A stretch of 64,000 nucleotides of DNA from JAGVSZ01 sp019137045 (lineage in GTDB: Bacteria > Pseudomonadota > Gammaproteobacteria > Burkholderiales > SG8-39), in NCBI GenBank assembly GCA_046347635.1, contig JAXMFT010000002.1, positions 1-64,000 of the forward strand, given 5' to 3'. Below, piece by piece: positions 58,520 through 64,000 of this stretch. How positions within the stretch are numbered: the stretch's first letter is position 1; each line of letters begins with the position of its first letter. The position numbers and the translations under genes were made by a program. The notes under the pieces are model-generated. The model made no database searches. It saw only the letters and a list, made by a program, of their open reading frames with translations, and was not told the origin of the DNA.

Positions 58520-59167
58520 ATGGAAGGGTTGCGTACGGTGAGGAGGCTGCCCGTGTCTCTTGCGCGAAGTGCCGTGGCCGGCGTGCTGCTCCTCGCCGGC
58601 TGCGCGACCACGCAGGTCAACGTGCAGTGGTCGGACCCCGAGTTCAAGGGACGCTCGCTGCGCGGCGAGAAGGTGCTCGTGGTGTGCGACGCGCCCGACG
58701 TGGCGGTGCAACGGGTCTGCCAGGACCAGATCGCGGCCCAGCTGCGGGCGGTCGGCGCGCAGCCGGTGATCAGCCCGAACGCGGGCTTGACGGCCGGACC
58801 TCCTCCGACCAACGACGCGACGCTCGTCGCCGCGCGCGGCGCGGGGGCGAAGGCGATCTTCGGCGCGACCATAGGTCCCGACGTCACCGTGGTGAGCCCG
58901 GGACCGAGCATCGGCATCGGCGTGGGCGGCTTCGGGGGTTCGGGCGGTGGCACCGTGGTCGGCAGCGGCATCGGCATCGGCTTTCCGATCGGCGGCGGGC
59001 AGGCGAGCAGCGGCTACGCCGCGAACATGGTGCTCACCGACGTCGCGACGGTGAAGCTGATGTGGTCGAGCAAGGCGACTGCGCCCGCGTCGCAGAACGT
59101 CGGCGCGCAGATGGGCGAGCTTGCGCGCGTCGGCGTCGAGGCGGCGCGCGGGGCGGGGTTCTTCTAG
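58520..59167 (+). CDS. Lipoprotein, Gly-rich (DUF4136-like), hypothetical
   Basis: A 215-residue protein with a lipobox: AGVLLLAGC then ATTQVNVQWSDPEF. The first mature strands resemble the TQVxxxWxDP start of DUF4136-type lipoproteins. A Gly-rich patch (SIGIGVGGFGGSGGG..IGIGFPIGGG, residues about 132-165) is followed by a strand MVLTDVATVKLMWSS. It is expected to be anchored to the outer membrane. A very strong GGAGGAGAAGGAG site precedes the ATG. Role unknown. Confidence 0.75.
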   Translation: MEGLRTVRRLPVSLARSAVAGVLLLAGCATTQVNVQWSDPEFKGRSLRGEKVLVVCDAPDVAVQRVCQDQIAAQLRAVGAQPVISPNAGLTAGPPPTNDATLVAARGAGAKAIFGATIGPDVTVVSPGPSIGIGVGGFGGSGGGTVVGSGIGIGFPIGGGQASSGYAANMVLTDVATVKLMWSSKATAPASQNVGAQMGELARVGVEAARGAGFF

Positions 59168-59171
59168 GCGG

Positions 59172-60014
59172 TCAGTCCAGACGGAACCCCTTCGCTCGCA
59201 CGAACGCGCCGAAATCCGCGCGCTGCGGGTCGGCGTACTGGCGCAGCTTCTCCTCGGTCCAGCCGTAGCGCTCCGCGGTCCCGAAGCGCTCGACCGCGCG
59301 CTGGCGCCGGTACGGCCGGTCACGCACGCGGCGCACGTCGTAGCGCTCGAGTTCGGCGTCGACGTTCTCCACGCCGTAGCGGTCGACGTGCACCGTCGCG
59401 TCGAGCGCGAGGCGCGGGCTCAGCGGCTCCTTCGAGTCTGGGAAACCGAGTGTCAGCCCGGCGATCGGGAACACCCGGTCGGGAAGCCCGAGCAGCGCGC
59501 TCACGGCCGCGGCGTGATTGCGGATCTCGCTGATCGGACAGCAGCCGAGGTCGGCGAGCTCCGCCGCCTGCACGAAGGTCGCGAGCACGATCGCGCCGTC
59601 CACTGCGGCGTTGAAGAAGGCGTCGAGATGATCGTTCGCGAATGCGGCGCCGCGGCGGTCGAAGAGATGGCGAAAGCGGTAGCCGTCGCCGCAGAACACC
59701 AGGAACTCGGGTGCGCCCGCGATCCAGGGCGAACCGGGCAGGAGCGCGTTGATTGCCGCGCGCTTCTTGGGCGCCCGCACTCGCACGATGTCTGCCTGCT
59801 GCAGATCGCTCTTGGTCGGCGCGGCGAGCGCGGTGGCGCAGAGGAGGCGGAAGAGGTCCTCGGGGATCGGGTCGGGACGGTAGTTGCGGCAGACCGCGCG
59901 GTCGTTCATTGCCGCGAGGGCGTCGCCGCCAGCGAATGGCGTCGCGGATCGCAGGGCTTCGCCGTAGCGGCGGAGCGTGGCGTCGGCAATCCGGTCGAGC
60001 GCTGGTGTCTCCAC
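59172..60014 (-). CDS. Nitroreductase-family (NfsA-like) FMN flavoprotein
   Basis: A 280-residue nitroreductase-fold protein. FMN-site segments are MNDRAVCRNYRPDPIPEDLFRLL, ALAAPTKSDLQQADIVRV, PEFLVFCGD and LGCCPISEIRN, typical of NfsA/FRP-like NAD(P)H oxidoreductases. It starts at GTG 60014. It converges on the lipoprotein gene with a 4-nt gap. The physiological substrate (quinone, nitroaromatic or flavin) is not known. Confidence 0.85.
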   Translation of the reverse strand: METPALDRIADATLRRYGEALRSATPFAGGDALAAMNDRAVCRNYRPDPIPEDLFRLLCATALAAPTKSDLQQADIVRVRAPKKRAAINALLPGSPWIAGAPEFLVFCGDGYRFRHLFDRRGAAFANDHLDAFFNAAVDGAIVLATFVQAAELADLGCCPISEIRNHAAAVSALLGLPDRVFPIAGLTLGFPDSKEPLSPRLALDATVHVDRYGVENVDAELERYDVRRVRDRPYRRQRAVERFGTAERYGWTEEKLRQYADPQRADFGAFVRAKGFRLD

Positions 60015-60444
60015 GACAAAGCCTCAATTCTTCAGAGCGTTCCAGAGCTTCGAGTCCAGGGCTGGGCCGTTTTCGTCACCCCGAGCTCCTACGGTGCCCG
60101 CCATGCAGCCGAGCCACTCTCTTCCGGCGTCCCGCAGCCGAGCCTGCGCGATCTCGCCCTTGCGCACGGCACGAACGGCCTGTCCGCACTGTATCGGATG
60201 CCCAAGGGTGATTCAACGATGGAGGCGACCGGGTTCGGGCAACCACGTCGACGAGGGGCAGCACCCTCACTCTTGCGGACTCGCACTCGGGATTGAGATA
60301 CTGCCGCGGCGGCGGACGGGTATCGGCGGTTCAGGGTGAGGCCGGCGACAAGCAGATGAAGCCGAGCTTCGACTTGGTGGCGTCGGACTTCCGAGCGCTT
60401 CGGAGTCGCTATTTCCGGTCAAGATAAGAATCACGGGGCTCACA
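60015..60444. other. Non-coding, lower-GC stretch; possible toxin-gene scar
   Basis: About 430 nt with visibly lower GC than the rest and no intact gene. A plus-strand frame at 60138-60197 reads PSLRDLALAHGTNGLSALYR, which recalls the LRELVIxxGxxGYVALYRF segment of ParE/RelE-type toxins, but no start, complete fold or antitoxin is present. Together with the truncated HsdS downstream this looks like a decayed accessory island. Confidence 0.4.
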
Positions 60445-60606
60445 ATGGCGCGGAAAAGTCCGACCGCAGATCCTCGCGAGGACGACGGGGCCACGGTTGG
60501 GCACGAAGTTCAGCTCAGGGGGATCGCCGACGCGCTGCTGCCTGGACTCATCTCCGGCGAGCTGCGCCTGAAGGACGACGAGCGGTTCGTCGAAGGCGTT
60601 GTCTGA
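60445..60606 (+). pseudogene. HsdS (type I restriction specificity subunit) C-terminal remnant
   Basis: A 53-codon frame from ATG 60445 whose second half, LRGIADALLPGLISGELRLKDDERFVE, matches the conserved C-terminus of HsdS proteins (LLPKLISGELRV...AERF). Both target-recognition domains are missing upstream and no hsdM or hsdR is seen, so it is a tail fragment. Its TGA overlaps the ATG of the RhuM-Fic gene by 1 nt, the junction expected in a type I restriction operon. Confidence 0.65.
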
Positions 60607-61616
60607 TGGACGAGCCAGGCGGCGAAGTAGTGCTCTACGAGACTCCGGACGGTGAGGTCCGGGTGGACGTGCGGCTCGAGCAAGAGACCGTCTGGCTGAC
60701 CCAGCAGGAGATGGCCTTGCTCTTCGGCCGGGAGCGCTCCGTCGTCGCCAAACACATCGGCAATGCGTACAAGGAGGGCGAACTCGATCCGGCGGCAACC
60801 TGTGCAAAATTTGCACAGGTTCAAACCGAGGGCGGGCGGACAGTCTTGCGCGGGGTCGACCACTACAGCCTGGACGTCATCATCTCGGTCGGTTATCGGG
60901 TGAAGTCGCCGCGCGGCACCCAGTTCCGCATCTGGGCCACCCGCACTCTGCGCGACCATCTCCTGCGTGGCTACACGCTCCATGAACGGCGACTTGCGGA
61001 GACCGGTCTGGGAGAAATCGAGCAGGCGATCGGGCTGCTCGCGCGGACCCTCACGAGCCAGGCCTTGGTGACCGGCGAGGGGCAGGCTGTCCTCGAGGTT
61101 GTCCAGCGCTACACCCGCGCATGGCGGCTCCTGCTCCAGTACGACGAAAGGCGGCTGCCCGACCGGCCAGCACATCCGGCGCCGCCGGCCGCGGCGCTAT
61201 CGCTCGCGGACGCGCACGCCGTCGTGGCGCAGTTGCGCGAGAGCCTCGCAGCCCGGAGGGAAGCGGGCGCGCTCTTCGGCCAGGAACGCGGTGACGCTCT
61301 CGCGGGGATCCTCGGCGCGGTCGAGCAGACCTTCGGCGGCGAGCCGCTGTATCCGAGCGCGCAGGTGCGGGCCGCCCATATCCTCTACTTCGTGATCAAG
61401 GATCACCCGTTCGGCGACGGCAACAAGCGCATCGGTACGCTGCTCTTCCTCGAGTACCTGCGCCGGAACGGTCTGCTGCTACGCGCCGACGGCGAGCCGC
61501 GGCTTGCCGACAACGCAATGGTGGCGCTCGCGCTGCTGATCGCCGAGAGCGAACCCTCCCAGAAGGATCTGATGATCCGTCTGATCCTCAACCTGCTCGA
61601 GGGAGACCACGCTTGA
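60606..61616 (+). CDS. RhuM-type virulence-domain protein fused to a Fic/Doc domain
   Basis: A 336-residue protein. The N-terminal RhuM domain is recognised from VVLYETPDGEVRVDVRLEQETVWLTQQEMALLFGRERSVVAKHI, the cysteine-poor TCAKFAQVQTEGGR stretch and FRIWATRTLRDHLLRGY. The C-terminal 130 residues are a Fic/Doc fold with HPFGDGNKRIGTLLFLEYL, a Fic motif in the form HPFxDGNKRxG (classical Fic has HPFx(D/E)GN(G/K)R). Such genes sit inside type I restriction loci. AMPylation or another nucleotide transfer is expected of a live Fic site. No inhibitory (S/T)xxxE(G/N) helix was identified. Confidence 0.85.
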   Translation: MDEPGGEVVLYETPDGEVRVDVRLEQETVWLTQQEMALLFGRERSVVAKHIGNAYKEGELDPAATCAKFAQVQTEGGRTVLRGVDHYSLDVIISVGYRVKSPRGTQFRIWATRTLRDHLLRGYTLHERRLAETGLGEIEQAIGLLARTLTSQALVTGEGQAVLEVVQRYTRAWRLLLQYDERRLPDRPAHPAPPAAALSLADAHAVVAQLRESLAARREAGALFGQERGDALAGILGAVEQTFGGEPLYPSAQVRAAHILYFVIKDHPFGDGNKRIGTLLFLEYLRRNGLLLRADGEPRLADNAMVALALLIAESEPSQKDLMIRLILNLLEGDHA

Positions 61617-61705
61617 GCTACCGCGTCACCGCATGCGTCGTCGAGAGGCCGCGGCGACAGGACACGTCCTGACGCTCGCACAGCTATGCGACTCGAACCC
61701 GCCGC

Positions 61706-61720
61706 ATCGGGTTTCCCGAT
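61706..61720. other. Small inverted repeat between the Fic gene and hyuA
   Basis: ATCGGG (61706-61711) and CCCGAT (61715-61720) form a perfect 6-bp stem with a TTT loop, 90 nt after the Fic-gene stop. No T-tract follows. It could be a weak terminator or an operator for hyuA. Confidence 0.35.
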
Positions 61721-61821
61721 CAACCGATCGCCCGGGACTGTTTGACGCCCCGGAGCGAGCGCGCTTATCGTGGCGCCCGCCCCCGCGGTCCCGCGGGGTG
61801 CGCCAACGAGGGGGAGGCGCA

Positions 61822-63891
61822 ATGCGCGCGGAGAGCGCGGGCCGGGTCCGCATCGGCATCGACACCGGCGGCACCTTCACCGACATCGTCGCGGTCGACG
61901 GCGCGACCGGCGGCGTCGCGGTCACCAAGGTCCCGAGCACGCCCGCCAACCCGGCGATCGGGCTGGTGCAGGGCGTGCGCCAGATCCTCGGCCAGACCGG
62001 GCGCGGCATCGACGACCTCGCCGGCCTCGCGCACGGCACCACGGTCGCGACCAACGCGCTGCTCCAGGGCGAGATCGAGGCGCTCGGCCTCATCGTCACC
62101 GAAGGCTTCCGCCACCTCCTCGAGATCGCGCGCCAGTCGGTGCCCGAGGGCTACGGCAACTCGTACTTCTGGGTCAAGCCCGAGCGCATCGTGCCGGTGG
62201 AACTGGTGCACGAGGTCGGCGGGCGGCTCGACTTCCGCGGCAACGAGCTGCGGCCGCTCGACGAGGCGAGCGTGCGCCGTGCCGCACAGCGGCTGAAGCG
62301 CCAGGGCGCGCGCGCGGTCGGGGTGTGCCTCATCCACTCCTACGCGAACGACCGCCACGAGCGGCGCGTGCGCGAGCTCTTCGCGGCCGAGTACCCCGAG
62401 TGCGCGGTCTCGCTCTCGAGCGAGGTGCTGCCCGAGTACCGCGAGTACGAGCGCGCCGTCACGACCCTCGTCGACGCTTTCGTCAAGCCGCACATGGCGC
62501 GCTACCTGCAGCGCATCCACGACGAGCTCGGACCCGGACTGCGCGAGAAGCCGTTCCTCGTCATGCAGTCCTCCGGCGGCGTCATCTCGAGCGCGCAGGT
62601 GGTGAACAAGCCGATCACCACCGCGCTCTCCGGGCCCGCGGCCGGCGCGCTCGGCTCGGCGGTGGTCGCGCGCATCGCCGGGTTCGAGAACGTCGTGACG
62701 CTCGACGCCGGCGGCACCTCGACCGACCTCTGCCTGATCGAGGCCGGCGAGCCGAAGATCACCAACGGCGGCGCGGTCGGCCCGTTCCCGGTGCGCATCC
62801 CGATGATCGACATCAAGACCGTCGGCACCGGCGGCGGCTCGATCGCCTGGATCAGCCGCGAGGGACACCTCAAGGTCGGGCCGAAGAGCGCCGGCGCGGC
62901 GCCGGGGCCGATGTGCTACCCGAACGGGGGCGACCAGCCGACGATCACCGACGCGAACCTCGTGCTCGGCCGCAGCCCGCCGGCGCTGATCGGCGGCGGC
63001 ATCCGGCTCGACGCCGCGCGCGCGCGCGCCGGGATCGAAGCGCTCGGCAAGCGGCTCAAGCGCGACTTGTCCGTGGAGAGCCTCGCCGAGGGGATCATCG
63101 AGATCGCCAACTGGAACCAGGCGAACAAGATCCGCCAGATGACGATCCAGCGCGGCATCGACCTGCGCGGCTTCGCGCTGCTCTCGTTCGGCGGCTCCGG
63201 TCCGGCGCAGTCGCCGGCGGTGATGGAGCTGCTCGGCATGCAGGCGTGCATCGTCCCGCTCAACCCCGGCAACCTGTCCGCGTTCGGGCTGCTCGCGGTC
63301 GACTGGCGCACCGACCACATCGCCACCCAGGTCCGGCACGAAGACGCGCTCGAGCCGCAGGCGCTCGAGGCGCTCTACCGCAGGCTCGAGGACGAGGCCG
63401 CGGCGACGCTGGTGCGCGACGGCATCGCGCGCGGAAACGTGCGCCTCGTGCGCGAGGCCGACCTGCGCTACGTCGGCCAGTCGATGGAGGTGCGCGTGCA
63501 GGCCCCGGCCGGGCGCATCGACGCGGCGTTCGTGCGCGCGGTCGTCGACGCCTTCCACGCGGCGCACGAGAAGGCGTTCGGCTACGGCTACCGCGGCAAG
63601 CAGAAGGTGGAGTTCGTGAACTACTGCGTGTCGGGTTTCGGGCTCATCGACCGCCCGCAGCTGCCGCAGCTCGCAGGCGGCGGGACGGCCGCGCCGCAGT
63701 CGCGGCGGAAGGTGTTCTTCGCCGGCGCCCTTGCCGACACGCCGATCTACGCGCGCGGATCGCTGCCGGCCGGAGCGCGCATCGACGGCCCGGCGGTGAT
63801 CGAGGAGTTCGGCTCGACCACCGTCGTCTTCCCCGGGCAGGCGCTCACCGTGGACCCGCACGGGATCATGATCGTGCGCAAGAGGGGTTGA
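61822..63891 (+). CDS. hyuA: Hydantoinase/oxoprolinase A subunit (HyuA)
   Basis: A 689-residue ATP-dependent hydantoinase/oxoprolinase-A. The actin-like ATP site opens with RIGIDTGGTFTDIVAVDG; further motifs are LAHGTTVATNALLQGE, SYANDRHERRVRELF, LMQSSGGVIS, TLDAGGTSTDLCLI, GAAPGPMCY and LLSFGGSGPAQ. Expected activity is ATP-dependent opening of hydantoin, 5-oxoproline or N-methylhydantoin-like rings, or acetone-carboxylase-like carboxylation. The ATG at 61822 follows GGGGGAGG. hyuB starts 6 nt after its stop. Confidence 0.93.
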   Translation: MRAESAGRVRIGIDTGGTFTDIVAVDGATGGVAVTKVPSTPANPAIGLVQGVRQILGQTGRGIDDLAGLAHGTTVATNALLQGEIEALGLIVTEGFRHLLEIARQSVPEGYGNSYFWVKPERIVPVELVHEVGGRLDFRGNELRPLDEASVRRAAQRLKRQGARAVGVCLIHSYANDRHERRVRELFAAEYPECAVSLSSEVLPEYREYERAVTTLVDAFVKPHMARYLQRIHDELGPGLREKPFLVMQSSGGVISSAQVVNKPITTALSGPAAGALGSAVVARIAGFENVVTLDAGGTSTDLCLIEAGEPKITNGGAVGPFPVRIPMIDIKTVGTGGGSIAWISREGHLKVGPKSAGAAPGPMCYPNGGDQPTITDANLVLGRSPPALIGGGIRLDAARARAGIEALGKRLKRDLSVESLAEGIIEIANWNQANKIRQMTIQRGIDLRGFALLSFGGSGPAQSPAVMELLGMQACIVPLNPGNLSAFGLLAVDWRTDHIATQVRHEDALEPQALEALYRRLEDEAAATLVRDGIARGNVRLVREADLRYVGQSMEVRVQAPAGRIDAAFVRAVVDAFHAAHEKAFGYGYRGKQKVEFVNYCVSGFGLIDRPQLPQLAGGGTAAPQSRRKVFFAGALADTPIYARGSLPAGARIDGPAVIEEFGSTTVVFPGQALTVDPHGIMIVRKRG

Positions 63892-63897
63892 GACGCC

Positions 63898-64000
63898 ATG
63901 GCCGCCGTCCCGAAACCCTGGCCCACGCCGCCCGCGCGCACGAAGCCGCGCGACGTCGATCCGATCGTGCTGCAGATCGTCGAGGGCACGCTCAACTCGA
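63898..64000 (+). CDS. hyuB: Hydantoinase B subunit (HyuB), 5' end only
   Basis: The frame from ATG 63898 reads MAAVPKPWPTPPARTKPRD then VDPIVLQIVEGTLNS, which matches the DPIxxEVIxxxLxS opening of hydantoinase-B/oxoprolinase proteins. It runs off the right edge. Partner of HyuA; the two form one enzyme. Confidence 0.85.
   Translation, partial: MAAVPKPWPTPPARTKPRDVDPIVLQIVEGTLNS

Noticed and set aside
61686..61705. A T-arm-like sequence (reverse strand GGTTCGAGTC) near the Fic gene, as if a tRNA attachment site
   Set aside because: The flanking bases do not form a T stem or acceptor stem, and no anticodon arm is present at the right distance.

Overview
The window is very GC-rich DNA, densely coded on both strands with short gaps, many GTG/TTG starts and many 1-4 nt stop/start overlaps. 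Gene content points to a betaproteobacterium, probably of the Burkholderiales or a nearby order: a double-length UvrA, ArfB, RlmJ, SrkA, Bfr/Bfd, HemP, ExbB/ExbD/TonB with a siderophore receptor and PiuC, NnrS and GlnS. This is inferred from gene families only; there is no rRNA in the window. I saw no tRNA, CRISPR array, insertion sequence or intact prophage.

Layout. 1-4707: a tandem (double-length) UvrA running off the left edge. 4980-6811: a small protein translationally coupled to an M14 zinc carboxypeptidase. 6839-12131 (minus): a Hanks-type kinase with a small partner, SrkA coupled to a zinc-ribbon protein, and a DEAD-box helicase. 12459-17356: a solitary HicA-like protein, a SEL1-like exported protein, a hemerythrin, a GST, ArfB and a DUF3014 protein. 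17368-20789: FKBP, an MFS exporter and a DODA-type dioxygenase, divergent from an ACMSD-like amidohydrolase. 20815-25230 (minus): a regulatory block with a DksA/TraR-type zinc finger, an FNR-like regulator lacking Fe-S cysteines, a lone receiver and a NarL-type two-component pair. 25469-29416: a benzoylformate-decarboxylase-like enzyme, a frameshifted TonB and an AMP/thymidine phosphorylase. 29601-35778: a SYLF lipid-binding protein, a MazG-like pyrophosphohydrolase, RlmJ, DinB, an orphan molybdopterin dehydrogenase subunit and an exported methyltransferase. 35837-41708: an SPFH protein with a frameshifted exported SH3-like partner, a beta-propeller protein and a P1-family peptidase.

41751-53496 is an iron, oxidative-stress and redox region. 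It holds bfr, bfd, hemP, tonB-exbB-exbD, a catecholate-type receptor, piuC, katA, and an ABC transporter operon ending in nnrS. I found three Fur-box-like 19-mers (between bfd and hemP, just before hemP, and before the ABC-nnrS operon), an FNR-type dyad near hemP, and an OxyR-type ATAG-N7-CTAT dyad before katA. This links iron supply, heme uptake, peroxide defence and nitrogen-oxide physiology in one stretch.

53583-64000: a degenerate J-domain membrane protein, GlnS, a short GH84-type enzyme, a LysR regulator, a lipoprotein, a nitroreductase, a small scarred defence island (HsdS tail plus a RhuM-Fic fusion), and the start of a hydantoinase A/B operon.

Four genes (a TonB-like gene, the SH3-like gene, hemP and piuC) can only be read through by assuming five single-base indels in total. 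Either the assembly carries indel errors or these are real lesions; this should be settled before function is inferred for them.
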